A stretch of DNA of 64,000 nucleotides from Parasponia andersonii (taxonomy: Eukaryota > Streptophyta > Magnoliopsida > Rosales > Cannabaceae), in contig JXTB01000236.1 of the NCBI GenBank assembly GCA_002914805.1, forward strand, positions 514,050 to 578,049. Direction: 5' to 3'. The first letter of the stretch is position 1. Every line of letters begins with the position of its first letter. The position numbers and the translations under genes are program-made. The notes under the pieces are model-generated. The model saw only the letters and a list, made by a program, of their open reading frames with translations. It was not told the origin of the DNA and ran no database searches. Below, piece after piece: positions 36,801 through 49,039 of this stretch.

Positions 36801-39800
36801 ATAAGGGAAATATATCACAGATTGAGGATTCAGAATGCACCTTAGCAATAAAGAGTATAAATTCATGCAACTCATTATTTTGATATGGAACCTAGTGGTA
36901 ACTACGGCACATATCATGGACAAAGACCAAGGCAACTTTTAGAATGGATCATTTCCGATATAGAAAAATCCAGTCAACTATAAAAGCATAGTGAAGTATA
37001 CTACTCCATTATTTACAAGCCGCTCCAGGAGATGAGATTTTCTATGATTCATGGTTGCATGGTACACTTCCATTAAATCCTTAAATTTCTTAGACCTTGA
37101 ATTACAAATAGTTAGAAAAGTAGTTGGAGCATTTAAATTTATAAATTTCTACTGATAAAATTCGGAAGATTTAGGATTAATTAACTTGTTAGTCCCTAAA
37201 AGGTTGAGAAAGTCTTGTTTTGATCTTTGAACCCATAAAAGTATTCCCATTAGTTCTTTTTAATACTTTTAAATAATATTGAAAAAAAAAATTAGACTAA
37301 AACAAAGCATTTCTCATAGCTTAGGGATCAATACTATAATTAATTCTCGTATAAAATTAAATGAATAAGTGTCCAACGACCAATGAAGAATAGCTTGAAA
37401 GTTTAAGGACCAAACAAGAAATTTTAAAGATTAGGGACCAGAACAAGACTTTCTTAATAGTCTATGGATTAATCAAGTACTAAATCCAAAAATTTGTTAT
37501 TAGTGAATAGATTCTCAGCAGTAGTAGTATAATTTATAATATCCGTATTCTAACTAGTATAATAAGTCCCATTTGGCCACTTTTTTTAAGTTCTAAAATA
37601 TCCCTCCTCTTAGTAGTCTCCATCTAAGTTGACATACTGCCATCATATATGCAACTCGCTGATATTCAAAATATTTAAACCACTTTGGTTAGCCTCACCA
37701 GGGGCAAAAAAAAGGACAAATATATAGTATTATTAAAACTAATAATGAAATCAGGAAACAAAAACTTGAAAAGGAAATTCAATAAAACCATAGGAGAGGA
37801 AGCCAACACCACCATTAAAAAAGATAACATAGAATAAAAAAAAGGAGGAATAGTAGACACAACTGAAAAAATTTCTCACTGACCACTTTGTTTCTCTAAA
37901 TGGTTTGATTTATATCGAATACGTAGCACGTACAAGAACTAAATTTATAGATATAGACACTGTTAAATATAAAAGCATTCATATTGCACATTTTAATATA
38001 GGACGAAAAAAGTTTCACTAGATGAAATTTCCCTTATGTTGGAGCAACACAACACATACTTTATTAAAAGTTAAAACAATTCGACATAAGTTATAATCTG
38101 ATATTTCACGGAAAAAAAATATATATGAATATGATATAGGGTCAATTTTCTCATAAAAAGAAAAGGTTATCTGAATAAAGCGTTTAAAAGGAAAGAAAGT
38201 ACTATAGGATTAAATAGAAGTATACTCTAATAAAAATAATTTCCAAAGAAACAATATTGTTATAAATGGTCACCTCTTTCCAATCTGGGATTCCACCTTC
38301 AGGAACCCAAATAGGATGGTCAAACCTGCAGCTATCTCCAAATTTACAGGTTCTTGTTTGCATATAGTGGGCACAATCCTTCTCTCCCGGCCTTTGTGGA
38401 TATATAGGCAAATTGCTTGCATTCTCGAATCTAAAGCGCTTGGCCAAAGCATTTGCAGAATACCAAGCTTCACTTTGCCCAAGTGTATTATGGGCACCCA
38501 AAACAGTTGGATGATACAGCGCTATAGCACATAGTAGACAAGTATATACAAGAAAGCCACAAGAAATATAAAAGTTACTATATAGCTATAGCTTAAAAAA
38601 TACTTATACAGAAGAAATAGTTATACATAAAAATAAACTTATGGAACCGCATAAAGATAACATATAGTTAATAAATAGGTTGATTTTTAGGTAGCTGAAT
38701 ATAAAAATATCACCCCCCCTCCGGTCCCCCCTTTTTAAGCTTTGTAAAGCATGTATAAAGTTCTTTTTTCATGTTATTATACATATAGGCATAATATAGT
38801 TGCACCATTCTCACATCCAGCACTGAGATTCCCAAAATTGATGATCTCTACACTTGCTTACAAGAGGATCAACCTAGTGAGATACACAAATATTAAAAAA
38901 AATTAAAAAAAAAGTCCTAATGACAAGGATGAAGCATCAATACACAAAGAGAAACTTTCGAGGATAAGTTTAAACCACAACACAAGAAGTTAATAGTCTA
39001 AGGCATCTATCATGGCTGACGCAGGCTCTGTACCTGTATTTTCTCCTTAAAATAACTAGATATGGCTCGTGGAAAAAAAACAAAATTAAAAAATAAATGC
39101 TTTACACATTCTTGTTGGATCTAGATCCTCCCAAATGTTCATATCTTAGAGCTTGATTTAAAAAACAACCATGCATTCCGAAAGAATTAGTTGGCATTCT
39201 AGAATACTCTATTATGTTATGAATCTTTATTATGGCTTTAACCTAATATTCGACGTCAAAAGCTGCATAATATTGCAAAGGCTAAATATTATAAAAGCTA
39301 CGTCCATTCACTCAACCTTAATTTTCATCGATTGGAGAAATTAACAAGATCGTTTCTGTATACAGAAAATTAATTCATGAAAATCGAAACATGTTTCCCC
39401 GGAACTAAATGAAACAATGACAACATAACTTGAATACACGAACTACAAATGCAGTGCCTAAGAGCAGCACCAATAGACTGTTCTTAACACCTTGAACCCT
39501 AATATATCCCTCTTTCCAAACAATCATCCTCCCAATAAATGTGAAAAAATCAATAAAATAACCAAACAACAAATTATCTCCATTATTAACTCCGTACTGA
39601 CGACAAGCAATCTCTTCATGTATAAAATGCGGATTAGAATCACCGCTATATGACAATGAACAGTTAAACGAGTAATAAACGAGGCAATGTACAACATTTC
39701 CAATACAGTTTGCTCTGATTCAACCGAAATAAGCCAAAATTTAAGTTATCGAACAACGAAGACATCCAAGCATAAAAATTTCTCACGATTTTCTCGGGAA

Positions 39801-39845
39801 CCAAGCATAATATGAGAAACTGATTATTAAAGAAGTACCAACGTG

Positions 39846-39890
<45 letters not shown>

Positions 39891-40210
39891 TAAAAGCAAG
39901 GGGAAAGGAAGGAACCTTCGGAGGAACGCTTGATGCCAGTGACGGGGTCCTCGGTGGCGGCTGCTCCGGCGGTGGCGGCAGTCCAGGAAGCGAGCGAAAC
40001 CAAATGCGAGTTGGTTCGGGAAGCGGCGGCGTAAGCGCCAAGGGCATCAGCTTGGCCGAGATACATAGCGGCGGCGGCGGCGGCTCGATGGGGATCGGAG
40101 GCGAGAGAGTCAGGGTAGTAGGGCTCGGTGGCGGCGTAGAGGCTGGTTGTGGCCGAAGCAGCAGCAGCTGAAGATTGTGCGGCTCCGAACCCGTAGAGAT
40201 GGCCCGCCAT
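21847..40210 (-). CDS. HUA1: Six-finger CCCH RNA-binding protein, HUA1 orthologue (12 exons)
   Basis: Exons by splice sites and reading phase: 40210-39916, 38521-38274, 36037-35981, 35880-35803, 35712-35650, 35509-35294, 34275-34238, 34148-34102, 33990-33860, 32913-32860, 32142-31999, 22023-21847. Together they give 1548 nt, 515 aa, with all junctions GT-AG and no stop. The protein has an Ala-rich N terminus (residues 1-99), then six CX8CX5CX3H fingers with Cys/His at 148-157-163-167, 199-208-214-218, 246-255-261-265, 324-333-339-343, 408-417-423-427 and 462-471-477-481, each preceded by a PERPG/PQRPG-like motif or a variant. Arabidopsis HUA1 (similar length, six fingers) binds RNA in the nucleus and promotes AGAMOUS pre-mRNA processing; orthology is inferred from finger number and linkers such as [18 protein letters not shown]. 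The first ATG is 40210. The last intron (22024-31998) is enlarged by transposons. Confidence 0.95.
22830..25600 (-). pseudogene. Chromovirus A gag-pol remnant
   Basis: Gag is scattered over frames at 25560-24860; 24850-24464 carries [18 protein letters not shown] and a knuckle [14 protein letters not shown] whose last Cys is Tyr. Protease follows (24381-23854: [12 protein letters not shown], then [16 protein letters not shown]), with the active site changed to DCGAT at about 24345. RT is present only at its start ([20 protein letters not shown], about 23600-23530) and then joins directly, in frame, to late integrase ([27 protein letters not shown]), so roughly 2 kb covering the RT core, RNase H and the integrase core are gone. 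The chromodomain-like end ([14 protein letters not shown]) is at about 22830-22860. A short run of [12 protein letters not shown] repeats sits in 23960-24096. Confidence 0.85.
23955..24096 (-). repeat. Minisatellite within chromovirus A coding region
   Basis: The 23-base motif gatctaaacttttgcaaag with 'ccca' occurs about four times, twice adjacent on each side of a short spacer. On the minus strand it encodes repeats of the type LCKSLDLG, between protease and RT. Confidence 0.65.
25962..27473. other. HUA1 intron 11 sequence between the two chromoviruses
   Basis: No coding frame or transposon end is recognised. Small AT-rich frames (26140-26459, 27139-27354) lack motifs. Sequence at 27440-27473 should be original intron next to the splice donor before chromovirus B was inserted. 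Confidence 0.5.
27474..27832 (+). repeat. 5' LTR of chromovirus B
   Basis: 359-bp LTR matching 31641-31993, with AATAAAACTACCCA (polyadenylation-type signal, about 27769) near its 3' end. Confidence 0.9.
28623..29066. mobile_element. hAT-like MITE nested in chromovirus B
   Basis: A 444-bp AT-rich, non-coding insert splits the RT reading exactly between the codons for LAAG and the following residues. The 9-base sequence tagcagcgg is present on both sides (28614-28622 and 29067-29075), which fits an 8-bp hAT duplication plus one chance base. The ends read GGTACGGCCAGTAATT and, inverted, GGGCTAGCAATTCTT, and the interior is rich in acacgacacgac / gtgtcgtgtcgtgtt motifs near both ends, as in a common eudicot hAT MITE family. 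Confidence 0.75.
30213..30460 (+). repeat. 127-bp tandem duplication in chromovirus B
   Basis: gcgagcaaaatggtccac starts at 30213 and 30340 and about 120 bases follow in both copies with some ten differences. It lies between RNase H and integrase. Confidence 0.75.
31641..31993 (+). repeat. 3' LTR of chromovirus B
   Basis: 353-bp LTR, about 90% alike to the 5' copy by eye. Its last bases (..tatca) lie directly next to the HUA1 exon 11 donor on the opposite strand. Confidence 0.9.
32205..32384. repeat. 90-bp tandem duplication in HUA1 intron 10
   Basis: Two adjacent 90-base units beginning tcatggaacaagcaag (32205 and 32295) differ at one base by eye. The near identity shows a recent event. 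Because 90 is a multiple of three, a spurious plus-strand frame of repeated 30-residue units appears. Confidence 0.9.
32985..33545. repeat. Degenerate minisatellite in HUA1 intron 9
   Basis: A purine-rich unit containing ttgattgcacaaatactc and caataacataatcagatt, followed by a GA-rich spacer, occurs about five times (near 33077, 33220, 33294, 33382 and 33488) with spacing of 75-145 bases. The first two units also share aaacgtgacacagactact upstream. Confidence 0.75.
33701..33905 (-). repeat. 114-bp duplication of the HUA1 exon 9 end and its splice donor
   Basis: cacaatttac starts at 33701 and 33815, and the following 85-90 bases are alike: both contain the 3' end of exon 9 (sense TTTGTATCAAACAATTGACC and GGCTCAGGCAA.GGTAAATT) with its donor. 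The copy at 33815-33900 is the one in the gene (donor at 33859); the 33701-33790 copy lies inside intron 9 and has ATT..TTGGAGTGG changes. Confidence 0.8.
39851..39887. repeat. (GA)n microsatellite in HUA1 intron 1
   Basis: About 18 GA units lie 29-65 bases inside intron 1. On the HUA1 sense strand this is a long (CT)n tract just after the exon 1 donor (gttcct at 39915). Length variation is likely; an effect on splicing is only a possibility. Confidence 0.85.
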
Positions 40211-40560
40211 GGGAATTGGGACCAACTTTGGCTATTTAGCCTTAATTCCCCACTACGATTACCAACAATAAAGTGCCATTTTCAATTTTTCATTTTCACT
40301 CTAGTAATAATTTTATTCAAATGAGTCTGTATCTTCCCATTTTAATTAAAAACATTACTGTCTTCTTCTGTTTCTGCTTTTTTTTTTTCTTAATTATTTA
40401 TTTCTGAGCATTTTTATTTTCCCATTTTAAATAAAAATACTAATGTCTTCTTTTGCTTCTTTTTTAATTATTTATTTGTGACTATTTTTATTTTAAATGT
40501 CTACAGCAACTAAGCAAGATTATTTTATTCCAAAACCCAAAATTAAATAATATAGTTTTC

Positions 40561-40603
<43 letters not shown>

Positions 40604-43562
40604 CTGACAGATTTATCTGATGAGTATTAATTATACTATAATAATACTAATATAGTATGGTTGAAGATTATATTTTTGGCTTTTTAATACAAAAAATCAC
40701 GAAGTGAGAATAATTTAATAAAATTAATCACAAACTCAATTTTTTAGTGAAATCTTTTGAAGTCTACTAATATTAATTTTGCTAGAAAAGAAAAGTACTT
40801 ATGTTAGTTTTTTTTAACAATGAAGTCTTTATTCTCTTATTTATGGCTTTTAAGTTCCTATTCTTATATTGTTTTATCACATTAATCATTTTTAATCTTT
40901 TTTTGTCTAATATCATTGTAATTAATATTTGCCAAAAACATGTTCATCTCAGCAAGGCAACATTAGATACAAAGAGAAATTATTATTTTAAAAAATTTTA
41001 AGTTATCGTTTTCGGTCAATACAAAGATAAAGAATTGAAAATTTTTATACAATTCCGCTATGAATGTAATTTGGTTCAATTATTCACATATGTGGAAAAG
41101 AGATATTTGAATATTTAGACCAAATTATATCCATATTGGAACCATAGAATATTTTTGACAATATATGTCCCTTGAAATTGGCAATATATATCTCATAAAA
41201 TTAGAATGATAAAATATAAAATTGACAATATATGTCCTATAAAATTAGTAATATATTCATAATTTTTGGTCCAAATATTCATATACATCTCCTCTAAATA
41301 CATGAATAGTTAAACTAAACTAAATTTGTATTGGTTACATATAAAATTTTCCAATTTCTTACCTCTGTCTTTAACAAAAATTTCTTACCTCCGTCTTTAA
41401 CAAAAATGATAATCAAACTCTTTTTTTTTTTAAATAATAATTTCTCTTTGTTTCCAATTTTACCCCTGTTGAGATGAGCATATTTTGGATGAGTGCTAAT
41501 TCACAACAATATTAGATAGAAAAGATTAAAAAAGATTAATGTGAAACACAAATATATGAATGAGGATTTAAAAACCACAAATAAAAAATGAGGACACAAC
41601 TGCAAAAAAAAAAATTAATTGAAATACCTTTCTTTTTCTAACAGAGCTAGTATTACAATATTTCAGAGGGTTTTGTTCTAAAAAATTGAATTCAAAGTTA
41701 ATTTTACTAAATTATTTTGAATTCAGAGGTCTTTGTATTAAAAAATCTATATTATTTTCTCTTTTCAATAAAATTGTGTGAATGTTATATCTAGTATGTT
41801 ACACTTTTAAGATATAATTAATATTTATTATTTTTTCGAATATTGAATTTTAATTCTACATGTAACATAAAAAGTGAAAATATCAAAAGTTCTATTGTTT
41901 TAGTAAAATACTAGTTTGACATCATAATTGTAGTCTTTAGAAATGCTAAATATATCCTTTGGATATTTTTTTTTCAAATTGGATTAAAATTAGGGGTTTA
42001 TATTCGAACCCCAACTGACATAAAAGCACCACTATTTTCAAATTTCTTTTTTATTACATATTTATCCACAAGTGAAAAGACTAAAATATATAATTATATA
42101 CCTATTTATTAATTTTATGATATTTCATTCGGTAAAATTACACCCCATTGTATTAACTTCTTCTAAAAGCATCCTACATTCAAATCTTATTAAGAATTCT
42201 TTTGAAATTTTTGTTCATCAATAGTACACTGTAATGATGAACTTTCATCATTCCCTGTATTATTTAGTAAGAGAGTAAGTATTATATTGTCCTTTTTTTT
42301 TTTTTTTTTTTTTCATTTTGCATTCATGTTTTATCATTTTGCATTCATGTTTTATGAACTTTTTAATCGCTTTTCTAGAATTTCATATGGACAAATTCAA
42401 ACTTGTTAAAAAAAATTATAATTCTAAAGAGAAAAAGATTAGTAAGTTAATAGATTTACATGAAAATTATTTTTTCGAAAAAATTGTGTGATTCAATGTT
42501 TTCGTAGTCACTATATATTTTTGTATTGTTCTTCCTGAGATGATTATAAAGATTTATTTATTTATTTTTATACTGTTATTCTTCATTGAAAGAAAATGGA
42601 ACAGTGGATTTGTTATTATTATTGTTGTTATTTGATAAAAGTTAACTCCCAACCATTTCGCACATATTGATTAATCTTGGAATCGGCACAAACTAGAGCA
42701 CAACAGAGAGCACAAAAGAGGGGGGAAAGAAAACCATTGCAGATCAAGGATATATTTGCAGATCAAGGATATATTTGTAACCAAAAAAAATAATTGTTTT
42801 TTCTTTAATAGACAAAGGAGTACCTTAAAATCACTAGGGTGCCTAAATCAACAAGTCAATATAATTTATGGATGCACAAAAAAGGATGTCTATTTTAGGA
42901 ATAATAAGGTGTCAATACTAAAAATTAGTTTTTAATTGTTAAGTTTTAGCAAATATTTTTGTGTAAATGTATAGTGCTAATGTATTTATTTATGTTTTCG
43001 TCTTTTACACTAATGTTAAGCACCAGCTCCATTGCTAGAGAAATAGTATCCTTATAATCCTACTAGTTTAATTTACCGGAAATACAAATATTTGTTTCTT
43101 TTTCAAATAACTATGCAAAACAGTAAAAATACGCTACAACGTGCCTAATGAATCCCACTTCTACACGAGAAAGTAATGTAGCCAGAATTTAGTAAAATAC
43201 AAAATGCACATCATGATGTTCATTAAATTAAAAATAATGAATCAGATGTTTCACAACTTGGCTTGTACCTGATATTGATTACTTATATGATCGTGTATTA
43301 TGCCTACCAGTTCAGTGCATTTCTGAATGACAGATCACAGTAGAATCATATCTAGCAAGTGGCGCACAGGTAATGGCATTTTTTCATAACCCACCATGTA
43401 ATACTCCTAGCCAACAAATATGAGGTTTGTTTGTTTCTTACACACAAAGACGTCTGTCGCATCTGTCTTATGCTAAGGATGTCCGTTCCAAGGCTGTTGA
43501 TGGATGTGGATCCATACATAACTCGTAGCCTTGACCAACTAATAAAACAAGAAGAGACGTGC

Positions 43563-43606
<44 letters not shown>

Positions 43607-43762
43607 CGGTATTGTACTTTATGGGTCCCCTTATGTTGCAGACCCTTACTACCAAAAGGGATGCTACTTTTCTAAAGATATTAGACGCATATGGTTCTAT
43701 AACAATGGAATGATGTTGTATTTAATACTCTATACAAAGAATATGATAACGAGCCTTTGAAA
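40211..43762. other. Intergenic region upstream of HUA1
   Basis: AT-rich, without a recognisable gene. It includes (TA)n at 40565-40602 and 43565-43604, a poly(T) run at 42292-42313, and several small tandem duplications: 25-bp at 41356-41405, 21-bp at 42314-42357 and 20-bp at 42740-42779. The HUA1 promoter and 5' UTR should lie just above 40210; I saw no convincing TATA box. Confidence 0.6.
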
Positions 43763-46492
43763 TCAGATAAGGGTATTTACAACCAAGCTTACCAAGAAGC
43801 CAAACAAAGCACCAGCTATGACCTCAACCTCAGTATGACCAATCGATTCTTTTAAAGGCAAATAATTTGGAGTTCTTTCTAATCCTTCCTCGGCATCATC
43901 TGCTAAGCCAGAAGGATTCTGGATCTGTGTCTTGTTCCCCAACTTCGGTACTAGGAGGGCATTTCTTGTTTTTGATGTGGGAGAACTTGATTCATTGGAC
44001 AAGTAGTTTAAGGGTGAGGACGTTCCCGGTTGAGAATCAAAGCCATCTATGTCCTCGGCGCGATTGGAGTTTGCTCGTGACTTGGCTTTTAGGACTTTGT
44101 TCAGTGTTCTCGCATGGATTCCTACTTCTCTTCTAACACCCTGTAAAAATATGGATCTGCTTCTCAGTTTTAGTTCAGGCAACGTTATCCAAACAGTGAA
44201 ACAATAGTACCAAATTCAAACAGAAGTAAAGGATCTATGAACAAAGGAATTCGTTTGGACCATGTTTGGATTGTACGATAAAGGATCGCATTGCACTATG
44301 TTAATCCCAATCAAATGTCCAGTGAGTTAACATCAACATGCAATATCGACAAATATGCAAGAAAGGAATTTTAGTAATTCTTAGTATAGAAGATAGTGGT
44401 ACACATGAAATTTCATCCGTCGTCCTAAAAAGCGAACATTCAACGTGTAAGTGATGTTGCATAGTGACAAATACCCATATAGCAATATCATCATCTACTG
44501 GTGCAAACCCAGAGACATTTTTTGAGTTCGGATGTGGGAATTTGAAAGTTTAACAGTATTTAATTACACAGGAGGAGAAATTATAAGCTTCAGCTACAAC
44601 TTAACAAGAATTCCAAAAACAGAGTGCGCCTTGACTACAACTAAACAAGAATCCCAAATCAATATGTAACTTGACCATCTTACAGAAGATTAAGGTAGGG
44701 CGCACCCATGAACGGACATAGAAGTCTTACTTCAGATTATCAAGAAAACAATTTTCTATATTTGGAACCTTTTCCACTATGACCACCATAACCTGAAAAT
44801 CTTTTTTGAAAAAAGACTACCAGAAAATCCCAAAGAAAAATAAGAAGTGTTTAGAGCATAAGTAGAAGATAGATAAACAAAGAAGCTTAAATTTTGATAT
44901 GACATGATTTGACCACAAAAGAACTTCCTCTGCAGTCTACGCACTTGAATACACAAGTCCATAGATATTCCTTTACGAGTCAATTTAAGTTACCTCTAGG
45001 ATATCTATAATACGAATATGGGATCATGTGCAAGGCTTCGTAACTTCTAGATCAGTCAAACAGATGTTATCATATGCATGTATCAATTTACACTAAAGAA
45101 GGCTATATCCTGTCATCTAACAATTATTCCAAAGCCCAAATAACCCAAAGAAGTGTGGGATACTATTCAAGAACTAGAACTCAATTTCGAAACTTTGCTT
45201 ATGTATGTGAAATAATATGTTGTATTTCGAACAGATCTGAATTTGAGGATACAAAACAGTTCAAGATTATATAGCTCCTTACTCTTCCATGTCACAAAAT
45301 TTTCAGCAAAAGAACCATAAATTTACAGGACTTGTCTCGTTTCATTCCAGGAACTTTCACATAGAATTTTTTTTTTTTTGAAATAACTTTCGCATAAATT
45401 TAACTCCTTAAAGTTTTAAACATTTTTTTTCAAAGCACTAGCGTGGAAAGGAGAGCAAATGGAGAATGGTAGATTATAAATGTCAAGATGGGCACGTCTT
45501 TAGCTACTGGGGCTGATGACTAACTTCAAGGTCAACCAAAAAGTTCAACAAAAAACTTGTACTAGTGGAAATAAATAATTCCATTTTGGTCATTGTTCCA
45601 GGGTAAAGTCCTAATTCATATTCAAAAATGCATTAGTTTTGTTAGATGCTAAGATAAATTGATATGGCTGTATAATAATGTTTCAAGAGCTTTTATTTGA
45701 TCAGGTTTGAGGTATTATCATTCTATTATATGGATATTTTCTAAAGGTGTTAAAATGAGGTCTTGCATGCAAAATCGAAAGAGCTTTGAATTACTGCTTC
45801 ATGCAGACTCAGATAGAATAAAACTTGCTGGTTTTGTTGTTTTGAGATGCGGTTTTAGAAGGAAACCGTTTAGGTGTCAATGGCTGAGTGAATCCCAAGA
45901 GAATGTACAAAATTCAACATATTATTTAGCAAATGGAGATAGGATTCTGCAACTGGTTTTGTGAAATACCGGCTGCAGTACCTGGTTTTTGATAAACTAA
46001 ACAGAAACAGCTTGCCATTTGGCAAAGCTATCTCACTCTAATCATTGCAGAATATTCCCCTGTTCTCCTGCTGCAATCATTACTCTTTAATACTATAAAG
46101 GGAACTGAAATTCCCTCTGAAAAAGAAAGAACGTTGGCCCATCTTTCCAATCTATCTTCTGCTCTAAATTTATACATTCTTCTCTCTAGTTTCTGATTTT
46201 CAGTACCAGCATTCTCCAGAAATTGACAGCCACTTACACTCTCAAAATTCCCTCATCCGATAACCTAAATACATTTCCTGAACATCTCATATACCAGTTC
46301 TGGTGCCTAATTTCATTACTGCAGTCTCGGATTACCATTTTAATATCATACAAGCTATCAACAAGCACCACCTTTTTCATATTGCATCATATGGTCAGCT
46401 TATTTTCATGCATGCAATGACTACAAGCTCAATCCACACCTTGGACTAAGTATCCTTAAGCTAAGTTCTTTCTTCTTTTCCGCTTTTCATTC

Positions 46493-46526
<34 letters not shown>

Positions 46527-49039
46527 TTAATATTACATGCTTTTAAAATAAATAGCTGATCATATTATACTAAGGCACACATTTTTAGTATAGTTACTAA
46601 AGCTTCGTACCTAATGTATTCAATCAAGCTCATTTTAATGGTGGATCAAGTTTTTGGTCGCTACTGATGAGAGCAACATTTTCACTTTTGAAATAATCAT
46701 CCATTCATGAGCATCCGATTTTCAAACTTTCATTACATTCGAAGGACTTTGTGAAGATTGAACCATCTAAAGGCCCATTCATTATGTTTGCGGAAGTTTC
46801 CTTTTGAGTATTTTTTTTAAAAGGTATTATCACTCTTTGTTTTCTGTTGTATCTAATTTTCAAGTCTATTAACTCCTTTGGTTATCAAACTGTTTATGTA
46901 GTTCTTCTAAGAATCTATCTAAATTATATATCCTAGAGTTTTATGCTCAATTATGCTATATTATGTTGTCTTAATTTTTGAGTAACAAGCAAGTAATTAC
47001 ACATTTTTAGAAATCAAAATTTACCACGAACAGTCATATTCTGGCTAAGCTTGGCATGGGCTCAAAATCAAATGTACTATTTTCATTTTTCTAAGAAAAT
47101 TAACAATCAATGAGAACAAGAAAACGAGGGGCAAGGGTAACCTAAGTACCTAAGCAATAATCACACAATACTCAAACTATAAAGAAACCAAAAACTCCTA
47201 TAAAGAACAAAAAAATGTTGCTTCACCAGTAAAATTCAGCACAAATTTAATTTTTAATTCTGTTAAAGAAAGTTCTAACACATTCACGGTATTCCTTTCT
47301 AAATACAAGCACCAAAAGATTCAAAGAGCAACTTTCGTCGAAATTGGTCAAATGTTTCTTAATAAGGCAACAATGCCACCTGGCAAAAGACACTGACAGA
47401 AATAGGTAAAACAAGCTAATCCAGAAAAATGGAAAAAAAAAAGCCCAAAAATCACTAATCCTCAGAGCAACAAAAAGCAATGCAACTGATGGCTATCCAC
47501 ACTTTAACACTATTCGTTAGACATGACATGCAAACCAGAATGTAACATCTATTACAGAATCATACCAATCCCTTAGGCAGTCCATTCAAAGATGCAACCT
47601 GAGGCTTCATGTTACATATACTTAATCGATATGCTTTTTTGAATTAAATCAAGTGATTTGGAGAACGTCAACTTCAGGAGTCCATATATCTTCTGTGGTT
47701 TAAAACAGTATGCCTACCTATTTCTGCTATTCCCCAAATGAGCAAGGTGGTAGTAGTAAAAATAAAAAACAGTAATCTACTACACTTTCTAATTTGCATG
47801 CACACAATTGGTAGCTATTATAAGGGTAAAAAGCCTCTTGTTTAATGTTTCAAAATTTACGAGTAATCATGCATTAGCACCAATGTAAAGATTACACAGA
47901 CAGACTTTGTTCTTCATTAGTAAGTCCTCTGAAAACGGACTACAACGATTTGTTAAGAGGTACTTTTGAACCAAATTATGACAAGAAAAACAACCAAACT
48001 GGGAAGGAAATACCAATGTCAAACATCCATGAAATTCTGCAAGTACGCTAAATCAATTGGAAGAAATACATCAAAATCAACATTTTCAGCATTCACGACT
48101 AGTTGAGTTCATACTTCTGCAATGCAATAGGCATCACATTATAATATCAAGCAGAACTAGCTTATGAAAGTAAAAGATGGAGCCAAAATGATTAGAATTC
48201 TAAAACAGGAGAACGTTTATACCTGGGCGTCATACATAATGAGGCCAGCATACACGACCGTTAGACCAAATATTGAATCCGAAAATCCCCTGAAGATAAA
48301 TAAACATTGCAGTTATTTCAAATATCATTATCTAGAATTGTAGTCAGTTCTCAAAGGAATCAGCTCAAACAAACTACAAAATCTGGGGCTATTGCCTAGA
48401 GCTAGAATTAGAGAGAAGAAAAACAAAAAGACTGCATACCTTTCAAGACCAATACATGTTGCAGCAGCTACAACTGCCTATCAATGAGAGTATGCATTCA
48501 ACATAACAAAACCCACTTGAAAAATCAAACTACAAGAAAAATTATATTCAGAGGAAAAAAAAAAGGCCCAGAAAGCCTTACAGAGGAATGAGTAGAAGGA
48601 AAGCCCCCGGCTTGAATAGCAGCCTTGATATCGAACTCTTTCCCATAAAGAATCACAGAGGTGAAGGGCTTAGAAAGCTGCCCAATTGCAGCAGAAACAC
48701 CAGCTGCTATCAAAACCTTTAGCCAAAAATCCCAATGATACAAACAATGTTTTCAGTAAAGATAAACAATAAAAATCATATAAAAAAAACTGTAAAGAAA
48801 GAATTAATGAAAAATAATGAATACCCAATACTAGGCTTGACCTTGTTATGGACAAGTTGGGGGATTTGGTCTGATAACTGAGCTCTGGGTGTGGAGGGTC
48901 TTGGCTTTGAGAAGAAGGAGGGTTTGGCTAAAACGACATTGTGAGGCTTTCTGTGATTGGGGAAAGCCCAGGTTGGAGTCTGAGATGGAAAAGAAGCAGA
49001 AGCAGAGGGAGTGGAAATTGTCCAAGGATGCAACCACAT
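43763..49039 (-). CDS. Divergent PAP2 (DUF212) family protein, plastid-targeted, 5 exons
   Basis: Exons: 49039-48842, 48716-48582, 48477-48440, 48289-48223, 44140-43763; 816 nt, 271 aa, all GT-AG introns with matching phases. Residues 1-60 are rich in Ser/Thr/Pro and poor in acidic residues, like a chloroplast transit peptide. The domain follows: KVLIAAGVSAAIGQLSKPF (from 66), GGFPSTHSS (about 103-111), AVVAAAT.IGLERGFSDSIFG, VVYAGLIMYDAQGVRREVG (about 133-152), and at the end KESIGHTEVEVIAGALFGFLVS. These are the blocks of the acid phosphatase/vanadium-dependent haloperoxidase-related (PF02681) family, thought to be a membrane protein; its reaction in plants is not established. A polar 70-residue linker separates the GVRREVGIHAR and KESIGHTEVE blocks. 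Intron 4 is 4.1 kb and shows no recognisable gene. I recall At3g12685 as the Arabidopsis counterpart. Confidence 0.92.
44141..48222 (-). other. Long intron 4 of the DUF212 gene
   Basis: 4082 bp without any frame resembling a known protein. It holds a (TA)n(CA)n tract at 46491-46526. It separates the last exon, which codes for almost half the protein, from the other four exons. Confidence 0.75.
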
